A stretch of DNA of 64,000 nucleotides from Centropus unirufus (lineage: Eukaryota > Chordata > Aves > Cuculiformes > Centropidae). A model generated the notes under the pieces. The model was not told where the DNA came from, did not search any database, and worked only from the letters and a program-made list of their open reading frames with translations. The stretch spans positions 2,049,880-2,113,879 of the forward strand of contig VYZI01000135.1 of NCBI GenBank assembly GCA_013397695.1. Reading direction: 5' to 3'. Shown one piece after another: positions 46,613 through 60,884 of the stretch. The stretch's first letter is position 1; the number at the start of each line of letters is the position of its first letter. The position numbers were made by a program, and so were the translations under genes.

Positions 46613-46666
46613 ATCTGGGGATTCCTTAATTAGAAAAATCATATGGAAGTCAAGGAATCCCCAGAT
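46613..46666. repeat. Perfect 15-bp inverted repeat, 24-nt loop
   Basis: ATCTGGGGATTCCTT (46613-46627) and AAGGAATCCCCAGAT (46652-46666) are exact reverse complements. The pairing does not extend beyond the 15 bp on either side. Confidence 0.95.
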
Positions 46667-49600
46667 AGGAAATAACTGAAGGTTAGAAAACTGCTAAGGA
46701 GCATCATACATGTTTGCTCCTTTCTTCATCTTCCTAAGTGCCTGCTCACAGCCACTGAGATTAAACACACTTAATTCATAGACATAATTCATTATGGGTT
46801 TTTATTCTATATATCATCAGTATTTCTTACCTAATGTTACTTATCATGTCAATATGTGAGTCTTTAATTTCTATGGGTACCAATTTTAGCCTTAAGATGT
46901 CCTCCATAAAATTAGCTTTGCTTCATGGTACAATAGCGAGCAATATTAGCCTAATGATGCCCAGCCAACCATATACATGTGTGCCTACAAGACTGAGAAA
47001 ACAGACATTGTGGAGCATCTGTAGTTCAAGATACATCCCTTCTGTTTATTACAGTACCAATCTGGCCCAATTGGAAATTGTAAGGACCACATACGGAACA
47101 AAATTAGTTCCCCTCAATGGCTGTACATAAGACACAGCAGGATTGCAGGTCTGCTTTATGCTGCCTCCGACTTCTGAGTGTACTGCACATATTCACTCTA
47201 AGAGGTTGGTCCAGTCCCCCTGACTTGAACTGTACAAGATCGTTTCCTATAACTAGAAGTACACCCTACTCCATCTTCAGCCTTCTTACTTTGTAGGATG
47301 AATTTATTTGGGAAATTGAATGCACTCTGCTTCACCCAAGGACCAGATAATCAGAGAAAGCTTTATTATCTTTAACTTTCATTTAATGTATTTTTAAATG
47401 TTCTTCTCTTTATTTCTTTTTGAGCAAATACTCAGTGCATAAAAGCAGGGACTAAGAGACTTTAAAAGATATCTTGCCTTGGAATTAAAACAATTCCCTT
47501 ATCACTGCTTTTGCAGCAATACAAGTGCATGGAAATCACCCAGAAGAGAGGACAATCTGACATTATTTCAGTGGCTACAGTGGGTCAATGTCAGCATTTA
47601 CCAGGTGGAGAGATTTTGATATTGTGACCAACACCCAAATGCAGTAGATGTTTTTCAAAAAGCAAATTACTTCACTAAAACACAAGTGCTGTTAATGACA
47701 GCAGCAAATAGAGAACACGTGTTCACACAAATATCTACAATCTGCTTTTCATTTTTATGTGATATCTTTCTTTTGCTTTACAGTTGATTTCTTTTTTTTA
47801 AATATATAAACTATTCTGAGTTTTAAAGGTAACCTAGTATCAGACATTTTGACATAAAAAATTTTCAATCAAGCTAACAGCTTGTGTTTCAATCTGAAGC
47901 CAAATATAAGTTTAAACAGCCAAAGCATAAACTTATTATTAAATGCCATTTTAAAGGCAGTGGTTCCAATCTGAGCCTCCATACTTCCTTTCTTCTGACA
48001 GTTACCCAGCATTCACAATGCTATTCTTGACCTCTCTCTTCCGCTCTGTCCCATTGGCTTCTTTCCTGGTTGTCAATGTTCTTCCAAAATATCTTTATAA
48101 AATTGATCAGGTGAGGCCAGCCATTCCTCAAGCTTTACTAAATCAATCTTACTTTATTTAGAACTGAAGTGCTCTTCTGCTCCTTTATGCAAGTTTTCTA
48201 GCTAGCACTGGCATCTAGTCTCTTTGGAAGATGCTTACTCGACATTTAAAACCTTCATTGCCTGACTCAGCTCAGCTAAATAAAACATTAAAACTCTTTT
48301 AAATATATGGACAAAACAGAGGCAAAGAGGTATTTTACGCTGGATTTCAGAGAAGACAGGTTCTCACTGTAAGACAACGAGTTTGACGTGTGCTTTTCTC
48401 ATTTTTACCACTAACTCAAATTGTATGATGGGATGCACTAATTTGCTCCATTTTTGGAGTCAGAGTTTTAATTACACGAGTCTGATTTTTAATTGCAGGA
48501 TTTTAACTGCACACTAAGTGTGAGACACTTTAATGACTTTGAAACCCTACACATATTTGTATTTTTAGATATATGTGTATTTTTAAAATTGTTCTTCTGC
48601 TCCTTGCTCTCTTCATCTGTAACACAAAAATCAGATTTCTCACTCATACGTTAAGGTATTTTGAAATATTAATTAAATCATGCTTTGCCAACATAATGGC
48701 TTTTTTATTTATTATTCTCTCCCCATTCAAATGGAATGTGAAACATAAGTAGCATGCAGGTAGTTCCAAGAATATTATGCTACATGTAACATGGAATAGA
48801 TACTTGTCAGAAATACAGTGCCGTTTGATCTTTCCATTGGAGTACTGTGTGAAGGCTATTGTTAGAGATATATTTTGGAGTGGTTTTCTTTCCTACTATT
48901 TCCATCTGGGACTCAAGCCTTCAGATTTCAGCTTCCCAAAGCATCAACTCAGTAAAAAATCTGTGTATGATAATTCACATGGTCAGCTTGTGCTGGTCTA
49001 CTTTGTCACTTTTGGGTTCTGTAGCAAAAGAGGAGAAAAATTATGTTGAAACACAACTAGTCTATTCCTTTTGGGGTTTATTAAAATAAGTAAAAAAAAT
49101 ATGACAGAATAATGGCATGCTAATGGATCCTACACATATCTAGATGAGGCTAGTTTCAGATTTGCAAATACAAAACCTTCTAAGTCTGAACTCTCCTCTT
49201 AATTTCTCGCGTATTTCTCTCCGCTGGTAACACATGCAACCAGTCATTTTCTGTACTATATTTTGTGAAGAACTGGAATTGAAAAAATGGAACAGACAAT
49301 TTTCTTTGCTATTAAGCCTGTTTTCTCCTGTTTATGTATCATGGATTTTGTTCATAATTTTGTTACGTTTTCTTTTTACTTGTGCTCATAAGAGGAGGAA
49401 GCTTGGCTAAGAAATATCAGAGCAGCTTTGAGATTATTATTCTTCAGTGGTAAGAGTAGAATTGCTTCCTGATGAAACATTCCAATATGTCTCTCTTATA
49501 TGTGGTGCCTGTCACTATAATATATGCAGATTCAAATCTGACTGCTATTTTTATATCTATAACTAGTCCAGCCATTTCTTCTTTTATGTTATCCAGCGCT

Positions 49601-52600
49601 CCATTCCCCTTCATCTCCTATACTTTTTACAGGAAAGGGACCAGCTCGTTTTGCTCTTACATTTTCACACAGGAATATACTCTAATATTAAAGAAATATT
49701 TTCATACGATCATGGAAACCAGGGAAGGGAAACATTTCTTAGATCATTTTGCCCATCTCTGTCAGTTCATAACTGTTCCCTACAGTATAATTTTAGTTTA
49801 CTGTCACTTTAAACTTTATACATCTCAAATGAGAAGACTTCAACTCTTTCTCTTTTAAAACTACTGCATAACCTATTAAAGTATCTCAGTAGCATATTTT
49901 CCCTCCAATGATCATTTTAAAAAACCTATGTCTTTTTTTTTTACCTCTTTAAACTCATTTTCATCAGGCAGCAGAGTCTTTCCAACCCTTGATTTTTTTT
50001 ATCTTTTAAATAATTAAGGACATTTCCTTCTTCTCACCCCTTTTTGTCTTTTGCATCAATGTGTACCAATATGTATATCATGGTTATTTTCATTATGCTT
50101 CTGCTCTGCATTCATATTCATAGTCCTGTAGTCTGTAAATTCAGGTTTCAAAGAATCATTAAAAATGGATTCAAGATAAAATGCAAACTGGTTAAAGGAC
50201 TTTAGGGAAACTACAATATGCAAGAGCATTGTCACAGTTAGGGAAAGCATTGTCATGACAAAAGTTTCTGGGTAAGATTTAATGTATTGAACTGAACTAT
50301 TGATAGGAATAGATATTGATAGAAATAAAACATTGATATTTTATAATGATTTTGAAACAGGAAAAATCCTATCTTAGAATGTACTTCATGATTACTTTGA
50401 GATAAAGCAAGACAACAGGTTTCTTTCAAATTACAACGAAACTGAGCAACTCTCTTGTGCTTGAACTTTATTTGGCAAAGTTGAGTTCTAGGCTGTATTT
50501 TATAGCAAATAGTTTTTAATGGAAGATAAATATAACCTAACTCTTGTAACACAAACACTAGTGTTACTGTTCAGCCTTGGCTTATTTAACCTGAATTTCA
50601 GAATGTTTTCAACTGCCACTATTCCAAACCTCTCTTCAAGGCTTCCCTGTTGACGGCAGATGCAATTCTCAGCAGTAAACTGAGTTTCAAAGAGAAGAGC
50701 AAAACCAGACTATTCCCAAGACTTAAAACTGTGAAATATTTTTTATTACTTTGGTCACAAAAAGAAGACATTTACTCAAACAGAGCCTGAAACAGTTTTT
50801 TTTCCCATTTTCTTTTACTTTTCTCTATACTATGCCTGAAATATTTTCTTTCTCCATAAATACTCATATGAAAAGTGTTTTATTTCATATAAATGAAAAA
50901 GAAGATAAATAGAACATAATTGTACTCCTAGACAAGTATTTATAAAGAGATTTTAAGATATTTGTTCTAAATGGCTTTCCAACCTCAGCCCAAATAATAC
51001 AGAAGATGGTGACAGGAGCCAGCTTGAAAACCTTTATGGAGTTCTTTTCCCATCTTTTCCTTGGAGATGACTGCAAGATGATTACCAAGACACTATGCAG
51101 TTCAGGTCCAATTCCTGCTTTCATGGACTACAGGAATGCATTTCACAAGTAGTGACCACAATTTCCATACCACTAGTGACTGATAATGCTACTGTCCACT
51201 AAGAAGAGAAATTACAACAATAGTTTTTCACTACCTTTGCTGCCTTCTTCAGCTTTTCTTATGTTCCTCTTGGTGAGACTGCCAGCCTTGGGAACATCCC
51301 ACTCATGGGCTGCTGTTCCTCCAGACCCTTAGAGTTTGACAGACACTGACATTACATCTGGCAGAGCATAAGATAGAAAATCAATGGACACCAGAATCTG
51401 CAGTTTTCACTGATGAGCTTTCAGGAGTGTTGTTCCTATGTCAGTTTGGACCTTGCAGTTTGCCTCAGATCTTTGCCTTTGCATGATTCATCTCTTCTTA
51501 TTCTACGGTTTGCTTCGATGTTCCTGCAGAGTTTCACAAAGAGAGTCAAAGCAACACTGTTCCTCCATGTCACAAGCAGGCAAAATCCTTTCTTCTTAAC
51601 ACATAGTAAAATTAATGGAAAGACTTCTATTTGGCAAAGTCTTACATCTGACCTTTAATGCTCTCACTTTAATTTGTATTTAAAAAAATGAACTGCCTTT
51701 TGCTCTGTAAGCATTTACCAAAATGCTCTCATTTGAGCAAACATGGTTCTATTAGTACTAAAATGTTGCAAGCACTCGTTAATTTTTTCTCCTTACTTTT
51801 ATGATAGTTTTAGCATGATTCCCGTAGTAACATTTCAGAGGGACACTACAGAGTTGAGACTTTGGGCTATGTTTTCCTGCTGATTCGCTAGGTAAAATTT
51901 ATTATATTTACAAAATGCAACAGCATGTTCATAAAGCTTTTTGTTAAAGAGACACAAAAGAAGCTTTGCATTACCTAACTTTGTATTTCTTCAAAATTTT
52001 AATTTAAAGCAACTGTAGCAATAAAGAGGGAATGTATTTCTTTTTCAGCTTTTAAATACAAACCAGCAAATGTAGGTTGTGCATACCAGACATGGGCTGC
52101 TCCTGTATGAATTAATAAAAACAAACTGAATTTTCTTTCCCTTGACTTATGAATGGTGCCAGTCTTACAGTGGGATGACTATACTATTATGTGCTTAAGA
52201 AAATATACAAATTAAAAGCCAGACTGTAGGGGTGCATATTTTTGAAAGTCATTTCAAATAAATCAGTATCATAAGGGTATAAGTTGTTGCCTTGTGTTTT
52301 TGAATTTTTATTAATATCACATTTTATTTTAAGTGATTGCCACCCAAGGCACACTGAAGAAATGCCAATCAAATACTGAGTCCATACATCATGATTGCAC
52401 TTGCCTAGAAAATGAAAAGTCACCAGGAAAACACAGTAACATTTCCAACATTTATTTTCCTTACAAAGACAGAATCTATGTTCATTTGTAACCGGTCAAA
52501 TTAAAAGTAACTCTTTTCATGTTTAGGCCTTCAAGTAAGAAATTTTTTTTTTCTCCTGCTCCTATACAAGAGCTTTGGTCAAAGTCTTCTATGTACTCAA

Positions 52601-53517
52601 AAGATTTTCAGCTTCCTATAATGTCAGAAAAATTCACTGATTAATAAAGAAATGTCCTTAAGTATTAGAAAATAGAAAGAGGACTCTGACACCCTAAGGG
52701 CTAAGAAAGTTTATGGGAAAATATTTATTTCTCTTTCTCCTGAAAGTGAAATTGTTGCATGTATCAATTGCCAGATTGAGGAAATTGAAAATCACTTGCA
52801 AAGATTACCTAAGTAGGCAGGGACAATGAGAGTGTTTTCTGCATGATCCTCCCAAAACATATCAAGCTGTGTCCTGAATACTATTTCTGTAGCTAGTAAA
52901 TTAAGTAAATCCCTGCAGTCATGCTATTTTGTGAGATTTTCTCGGAGTTGTCAAAACAGTTACACTTGTGAAATAATGCACGTCTAGGATGATGCTTCTC
53001 CATTGAGGCATGCACTGTAATACAAACAGCCAAACAGTCCTTGCTCTCCCTGAAAATCATGCAAAGGTTTGGAGAGCTTTGGGAGGAGTTAAAAAAGAAT
53101 CAGAATTACATATAATCAGAGGTCATAAATGCATGTGTTGGAGAATGGAATCTTCACCTGAGCAGTTGCAAAGATATTATGGATCAGCATCTCAGATACA
53201 AACAATTCAAACTGCAGTGAACCACTACAAGAGGGCTGATGGGGCATTAGCAATGCCAGCTGTCATGAACTAATCCACATTAAACTCTGCATCCCCATAC
53301 CTCAGTCAAATCCATGAGACACGTGATCTTATATTTCTAACTAGAAAATATGTGTCATCAAAATATACTTTATTTTATAAACTGGAAAACTGAAAAATAG
53401 AAATGTAATCTCCACAGCTCCAACCATCAAACAAAACAATACCCTGTTCTCCAGCTACACAATGTGAATTTCCAACATCCACTACAAGGTTCTGGTTGTG
53501 ATAGGTGTTCAGTACCT

Positions 53518-53551
53518 AAAAAAGAAATAAAAAAAAAGAAAAAAAATAAAT
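53518..53551 (+). repeat. A-rich low-complexity run
   Basis: A-rich run interrupted by single G and T bases. No LINE tail was identified immediately upstream. Confidence 0.75.
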
Positions 53552-53870
53552 AGTACCACTGCCATAATTCCCCCTCTAATTTTTATTTTCTCCTGTACTA
53601 AAAGAACAGCCAGAATTTGGCTTGTTCTAGCCCATAAAAATTGATACCATTTGGGTAAGCCAGTCGTGTGCATTAGGAACAGAGTGCCTCGTTCGCCTTA
53701 TCTGCTTCTCTGACAGTGCTAAAAAGAAAAGAGCTAGCGATCGCACTTGGGCACAAACTTCACGTCTGCAGTGAGAAAGTACAGGTCCAAACACGCCACC
53801 ACCCTGAAGTCATGATGTAGATATATAGAAGGTTTGAGCAACAAGTAAGTTGAAGAGAATTCTAAGAGAA

Positions 53871-53898
53871 TTCTCAATTCTAAGCTGAGAATTGAGAA
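53871..53898. repeat. Perfect 11-bp hairpin, 6-nt loop
   Basis: TTCTCAATTCT (53871-53881) pairs exactly with AGAATTGAGAA (53888-53898) around AAGCTG. Just upstream, AGAGAATTCTA occurs twice in tandem (about 53855-53874). Confidence 0.9.
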
Positions 53899-55124
53899 GT
53901 GATGCTTGAGAAAAAAAAGTACTCTAAGGATACATTTATTCTAATAAATTAAATATGCCTGGGACTGTTAGTCTGAGCTTAGGTCTGCACTGAAGCCAAT
54001 TACTCCAAGCTCCATACAAATCCTAGAAACTTCTATACATAGTTATCCCCTTGAATAGGCCAGTAACACTTAAAGTCCTGGCCCACTGTAACTTCTGAAA
54101 GGTGGCCAGAAATTGTTTGCAAGGATGCTGCCTGGTTTGAGCAACAAATATGTCAGGGACCATACTGACAGTTTCACAGCGTTGGTGAAGGGATTGGAAA
54201 AAGTGGGTATAAATTATAACCCATTATTTTCCATATAAATGTTATGATTTTTTTTCCTATATCAGGTATCTCCTAATTTTCCTAACTCTTCCACTTCGAC
54301 ACAGAATTATTTTTTTTCCGCTTATTACAATATTCAGTCATTCCCCCCAGTTCTATTCCATGCTCTTTAAGTCCTTTTTATTTCTTATAAATCTCAATCA
54401 AGTTCAAATAACCTGAAATATAGTAAAAGGCTCCTTAAAAACCCCAAAAGACTGCTTTTGCCACTGACCTAGAAAATATTGCCTGTAATTATGCTCTAGC
54501 TGTGATACCTTGACTTAAATAAGTTTTCAGAAGCAAGAGAAGTCCAAGACATAAATGGAATGATATATTCTTTAGGACAGCACTGTAAGGTATTGTATAT
54601 CCCATGCTTCATCCAACATTGGGAGCCAGTAACAACTGGACATTTACCAGAACCATTGCATAAATTTATGGAGTGTTTGAGTCATTTCCTACATGAAGTG
54701 TCAGAAATAGTATAAATATTGCAACAAATGTAAATAATATCCATGTATTAGACATATTTACATATTTATTGCAATTGGAGAGAGACCATATTTTATGTAT
54801 ATCCTCAGTGGAACCCTGATTCCACTCTAAATTATGCGACCTTTGATGTTAGCTTCTGGGGGGCAAGATTTTTATGAAATATTCATTGCCTATCTTAATC
54901 GTGGAAAACATTTATACATAATAAGATTTTTAGGTATATCTTAAAGTGTAAAGAATAGAAAATTCATAGTGCTGTAGAGCTGAATGACAGAAGGAATCAT
55001 TAGACTAAATGCTCTATGTACTTCTAAAAACCCCATGCAAAATAAATGATGTAGACCATTAGGAATCTAGAGAAGCAATCTCTGTAAGACTCTTGTAGGT
55101 GTATTCTACTTTCATATGGGAATG

Positions 55125-55262
55125 TAACAACCTGGACAAAACATGGAATCAGTGTCCTTGGAGTATTTGAAAAAACAACTCTGCAAGGCCTTCAGTAATG
55201 CAATCTAACTTTGAACTTAAACTCTGGAGATCCTGCTCAGAGTAGGGATCTTTCCAACCTTT
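55125..55262 (+). mobile_element. CR1 LINE 3' UTR relic
   Basis: TCCTTGGAGTATTTGAAAAA (55157), TGCAAGGCCTTCAGTAATGC, AATCTAACTTTGAACTTAAA and GGGATCTTTCCAACC (55246) follow the order of the CR1 3' UTR. The usual 'TTGGACTAGATGA' segment is mostly gone and no octamer remains. Confidence 0.68.
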
Positions 55263-58200
55263 TTGTTTTGGTATACTTTGATTTTTTCAATTTTTTTAAA
55301 TATTATTCTAATTGCAATGTAGACAATCTCCATATATAATAAGACACAAATATTGAATTGTGTAAAATTCTTTAAAATTTTACTTGATTTTTTAACTTCT
55401 TAAAAGCCAGCAACATGGCTTTTAGAGTAGAAGCACCAAAATAAAATCAAGAAAGTGATGTTGGAAGCATTCAATTATATCCATCATTTCTTCCAGATAA
55501 ATTATATCCATTTTGAGATCACATGTGATGTTAACTGTCTCCACAGATGCTCAAAAGTTTGCTGAATCATGTGGCTCCGACAGGCAAAAAAATATTCTCA
55601 CAAGATGAAAATGTAGACTTGACCTAAGAAAGGAAGATAATGTTGCTGCTTCACTTTTCTAGAAATTATACATCTAAAAATCAACAAAAGCTTAAAAAAA
55701 TAACAAAATTAAGGACATTTATATGCAAGAATTTTTTCAGTGTCAATTGTCAGAGTTCCACTCGGAGAGGTGCATTTTGCTCAGGATGAAATTTTTCTTT
55801 TGTGTTTTAAATAATTAACAGCCCAGCCCAGAACCAGGTGAAACAAGGGAGAATTAACACTGCACTAGGGGAAAACATCTTGAATAGGAGATTTCCAAGG
55901 GCTGTTATAGAAATCTAGAAACTCCACTCTTTAACAATATGCCTTGCAATTGTTCTCCCATTTATTAACTTGGTTTGGGGTATCTTGTGCTCTATGTGTG
56001 CTAGTCAACCTCCAGCACTTCTGGTTATGTCAACAAAAATCTCAATTTCATATATGACAAGTTTTTTAATCTTTTTGAACCAAGAAAAAAAGGTTATCCC
56101 GCAAAGTAATTTCCCCAGGGGAAATAGAAAATAAGGTGAGAAAACATTTTAAATGACCTTGCAGTATTGAGCTGCCACATCCCACTGCTGGAAATTTCTG
56201 TACATTAAAAGGTTTCCCTGGTGTGTAAAGAGACCAGAGATATACACAGCAGGATGAAGGATTAAAAGCCACAGGGATATAACTGGAATAGAAGTAGGCA
56301 TGAGGAAGCTATATTTGGACAAGTTGGAAGGATATAGAATGAATTTTTTTTAGCTGAACTCTTCAAAAACTTTTGTATTAGTTTTATTTACAAAATAAAT
56401 ATTATATCTAAAATAGAAGAGATTGCTCTAATAAAACTGAGTTTAGTAAAACTATTTTATAAAAAAGTGTTCTTATTTATATAAGCAAAAAAACAGTATT
56501 AGCAGGAGAAAACTATAGGTAAGCCTGGTATATTATAATGCTGTTTTATCACATGCTTTTAGTCCTAACACCTGCTGTAGTCCACTGGTAGCCTCATGCA
56601 CACAGGAAAACAGATTACTTGTATCTTTCTGGTTTCAGACTGTGCTCCAGCCTCCTCCAGAGAGAACCAGAGCCCCTCAGGACCACAGGACAGCTACAAC
56701 TTCAGAGACATGCGAGACATGCCCCTGAGGACTCTGAATACAACATTTAACCAAAGCAGGAAAAATATGTAGGTGAGAGGATCAGCAAAGCTCTGCCTGT
56801 AATTTCATACATAAACTGGAATAGGCTAGGAAAGATGGCCCTATTAGGGTGGAGGCTCCTGTGACAGTCTAAGGATGGTGAGCACAAAGCAGTGGAGTAC
56901 AAAATTTAGGAGTTGAAGAGACTTCTTGTTTCCTCAGAATTTTTTATTCTTTACCATGTAACTACTGAGTTTACAGCACATTGATTGAAAGCACCCAGCA
57001 CTTCTGTCTGTCAATGACAGAAAGTTGGACTAGGCAAACCATTTGCAGACCAACTTGTCAATTCTCACCCTGTGCTATCCTTTGGACAAGTGTGGCTCCA
57101 TATATTTCTTGTGCAATTTCCCTTAGATACTGAACTTTAATTTTGTGCCTCAGCAGGCTCTTCACCTGGAGCAACATTGAGTCGTATTAGGAGTTCTGTT
57201 TGTTGGATGATGAAGACAAGATTTAGCTGACATGAGAAAGGATGCCATAAGGAGGAGCTTCTCTATTCTTTGACCAACAGCATATTGCTAGTGTAGTTGT
57301 GCGTAGTCCATGCCACTATGTTGTGTATATGAATGAGATATAGGTTTACTTTTGAAGGGATAGGTAGGGAGGAGGTGGGAAAAGAATAAGCCTCCTGAAT
57401 TTCTTGGCAAGAAATTTTTAAAATGATACTACATTCTACAACAGAGATCGCTCAGTGATAGTCATAGTGATTTTCTTATTATCATTATAGACTGAGCAGA
57501 TTTGATTTGAATCTTAATAATTCCTAATTGCAGAAACTGCTTAGGGATTCTTGAACAATAGCTTCTGTGGAAATATACATAATTAGTCATAGATACATTC
57601 AATTAAAGTAGCTATAATTCGTGTCTCCCAACAAGCCCCAAGCAGAGACTGTGGCCTCCATTAGGATACAGGGTACCAGGAGCCCACATATCTTTTTGAA
57701 TTAAAAGGTCTAGTAAAAAATGTGGAAATTATTGCAGAGGTAGGATGTGACTCATATGAAAGATATCTTGCAGGTGAATAGCCACATTAGACCCAAATAC
57801 CAGAGTCACAGTGGCATGAGAAAAAAACCTCTCCAAGTCTCCAAAGCTGGGAATCTGTAGGAAATATAACCAATGGTATAGTTTTATGTTTAACTCAAGT
57901 TTTATTCTGGAAAATAAAATTAAGCCTCAAAAGAAAATCTCACGTTAGATTCTTCAAGGACTGGGTAAGAAGGCTAATTGCTGGTAAGGTGATGCTTTCT
58001 AGGTCCTGAAAGTTGAGGTTCTGTAAACACATAAAAAAATAAAGCCCACCTTCTTCCCTCCAATCCTTACCACTTGCATTTACCAGTCATGTCTTATAGC
58101 TGATCTATTGAAGTACTTACACTGTCCAAAACAAACTTTCCCAGTTTCAGACAACTGTAAATATCCACTAAAAAAAGAGCCAATTTTTTAAAATATTGAT

Positions 58201-59124
58201 GCCAAGTTACATCACAGAAAATTTATATAAAAGCCCATTGGTTTAGACTAAACATATGACAGCTATATTTTAAACTCAAAATTCATGTCAGCAAGTAGAA
58301 ATGGAGCGGACACTAATTATACGAGGTATTCATTACCCCAAATGTTGCAGACTACACACATTCTTTCAAAAAAGCTGAAGTTCTCTAAAATCTAACTCCA
58401 AAGAAAACTATTTGAAATGAGAGTGTATATTATAGATAGGTGCATATGTGGAAGTGAGGGTTAGGAAAGGAGGCAATTCACCCAAATAACAGTTCAGAGA
58501 AAATGAAGACTGTTAGTTGATTTCTGCTCTATTATGCATTCTTCCATGCATAAGTATGGGTGTGTTCATGAATATGTAAATTTTTGGTGTTAGGCTGGAT
58601 CCCACTGTGATGCTTGTACATAATTAGAAGCTCATCATTAATGATTTATGAGCTGCTACGTGCTTTTAGCATTTAGAAATAAAACTACTGCAAATAACTT
58701 TTTATTTATACTTTTCCAGCATTATTGCTAATGGTAGCCACATTATTGAAGATCTACAAGAAAAACATTATGTCTTTCTTTTGAAAGTTGGTGTTTGTAA
58801 AACTCACAGGATGTGGATGTTTTCTACAGGAAAAAAAAAAGGTGTTGGTGAAGATATGAGAAGGAAATGGAAAAGAAGTTCTTTAGTTTAGAAGCACAAT
58901 GTGATTTTAACATAACATGTGCAATTAATAGCCATAATTTAAATGAAAAATCGGAGCAAGTATGTCCCAGAAAGAAAAATAATAAACATAAGGGGAAAAC
59001 GGGGACAGAAAAAGACAAATGCTATAAAGACTATAAAAAACAATTCCTCGTTAGTACTGTCCCTCCAGATAAAGGTTTAGTTCCAGTTAGGAATGGAGTA
59101 TTTTACCTAATTTCTAGCTAAAGA
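55263..59124. other. Unannotated AT-rich non-coding DNA
   Basis: No recognisable gene or element. A moderately GC-richer pocket lies at 56570-56750. A nested palindrome with homeodomain-type ATTA cores is at 58629-58654. Confidence 0.5.
58629..58654. repeat. Nested palindrome with ATTA cores
   Basis: The 12-bp perfect palindrome ATCATTAATGAT (58633-58644) sits between the complementary 7-mers AGCTCAT (58629-58635) and ATGAGCT (58648-58654). The first 7-mer overlaps the palindrome by three bases. Confidence 0.85.
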
Positions 59125-59450
59125 TTCAGTCTGGGGATGAAAAGGCTTGGGGGGATCAGATCCAAATGTATAAATACTGGATGGGTGGGAATGAAGAATA
59201 GGGAACCAGTGCCCATTGACAGAACAAGAGACAATGGAGATAAATTGAAATAAAACCCAAACACTAAATTTCATCTGAACAGAATAAAACAATCTTGTTT
59301 GCTTGTTTGTTTTTACTGTGAGGGTAGTCAAACACTAGCAGAGGCTGTGAAGACACCCTCTGTGGAGATACTAAAAACCTGGCAGAGCAGGAGTTGGACC
59401 TGATGACCTCAAGAGGCCACTTTAAACTTAAATGATTCTGTGATAGTCAA
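59125..59450 (+). mobile_element. CR1 LINE 3' fragment
   Basis: Sense CR1 tail: GGGATGAAAAGGCTTGGGGG (59134), ATGTATAAATACTGGATGGG, CAGTGCCCATTGACAGAACA (59207), ACTGTGAGGGTAGTCAAACA (59315), TGGAGATACTAAAAACC, GACCTGATGACCTCAAGAGG (59397), ending TAAATGATTCTGTGATAG. It ends with one degenerate octamer. Confidence 0.92.
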
Positions 59451-60884
59451 AATTACTAACAGAAGCAAGGCTTGTGAGGAGAAGTGATTTCTTTTCTTAG
59501 GCCATGTAGGAAAGCTAGAAATACTTTCTTTGGGCCCACACAATCTATATGAATCTAAAGAAGCGGCAGAAAACAGTAATAGTAGGTAGCCATACTGCCC
59601 TTTGTTTTATTATCATAATTGAATATGCAACAATATTAAACAATATAATGATGCTTAATAATAAAAAATGTTAACATCACAAAATATAGAAGTTATTAGC
59701 AGAGAAAGAAGACAACTAGCACTACCATGTTAATGCTTGGACTGCTTTGTCCTCTGATGGTAGAGTAAGTTCAGCCCCATTATAATATATTAAATCATAT
59801 TGTTAAATTAGCAAGTGCATACAACTGAGATTTTCTAACCTTGTTATTCTTAATCTTACAGTAGTCTTAAACAATTAGGGCATCTTCAGTGAATACAATT
59901 TTTCATCTGCGAATTCTGTGCAGTCTGGAATGCCAGCCCTGCCACATGATTTTCTTTACATTTCAAGGCAAAATAATACCTGAGAAGCACACTTCTTTGA
60001 AAGAGCAACAAAATACTGCTGGTGTGGGGGACCACGTACACTGTGGAATGGCAAATCCAAATTTGTTTTTATCTGTGGCCCATTCTGACAATATGAAGAC
60101 AAACTAACTGCTGCAAAAAAACTTGATCTCTGCCTAGCTGTGGTCAAACTCATGTATGGAGCAAGCTGTCTTTTCACCACGGGGTGGAGAAATAAATTCT
60201 TCTTTACGTGAAGAAATAAAATTACACAAAGTTGAACTGACCTGCAGTATCATGATCGATGGCTTTCTATTGCATTCAGCCTCTGAGCTTCTGAGAACAA
60301 ATATCTAATAGGAGACATCTTGCTACACATACGGAGGAGAGCTACTTGAAGGAGGATTCGCATTTGTGGAGTCTTCTGAAGTCACTCCTCACTAAGTTCA
60401 GAAGATAACTGATTGCAGAGTGTCAATGGAAAGAAGAGACATTTAGAAGATGAAAATACTAATTCTTTTCTCTCTGTTCTCAATTTATGTTGAGAAACAA
60501 GATTTTCTATAATGTAGTATGGGAAGTAATACTGCCCATTTTGGGGGAATCTGGTTCCATGACTCTCCCAACTATGGAGACACAAGAAATCACAATGGGC
60601 TTATCCTTGATTGGCTATGCTCATACTACTTCTGGTTTGTATATGCATGCTACTTCCCTTGTTTTCTGTTCTTTTTCCTGTCCCCCTCTGCTTTCATATT
60701 AGGTTCAATAATTTACTAAGAGGAAGGGATGTTTTTCAGATGTTACATCAGCTGTAGGTCACTGTTGCCGTTGTTTATGGGGGGTCTGGCAATTAGTTCA
60801 TGATGTTCATATCTTCCATAATTCTTCCCTGGCTGATGCTGGGCAAGCAAACCACAATAGATAGGGCACATGCAACAGTTACAA
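59451..60884. other. Unannotated non-coding DNA
   Basis: No recognisable gene or element between two CR1 fragments. Confidence 0.5.

Larger units (their letters stand above)
46461..55124. other. 8.6-kb stretch without recognisable genes or transposons
   Basis: No CR1, LTR, gene or RNA gene recognised. Structural features are a perfect 15-bp hairpin at 46613-46666, an A-rich run at 53518-53551 and a hairpin at 53871-53898. The open frames, including 49472-49858 (128 codons) and 53010-53273 (87 codons), resemble no family known to me. Confidence 0.5.

Noticed and set aside
49472..49858. 128-codon plus-strand open frame with hydrophobic stretches.
   Set aside because: The composition follows AT-rich codons (F, I, Y, S) as expected of random AT-rich DNA. 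No motif.
54955..55030. Sequence faintly like an antisense CR1 tail (ATTCATAGTGCTGTAGAGC).
   Set aside because: The match decays after about 20 bases, and the adjacent plus-strand CR1 relic does not need it.
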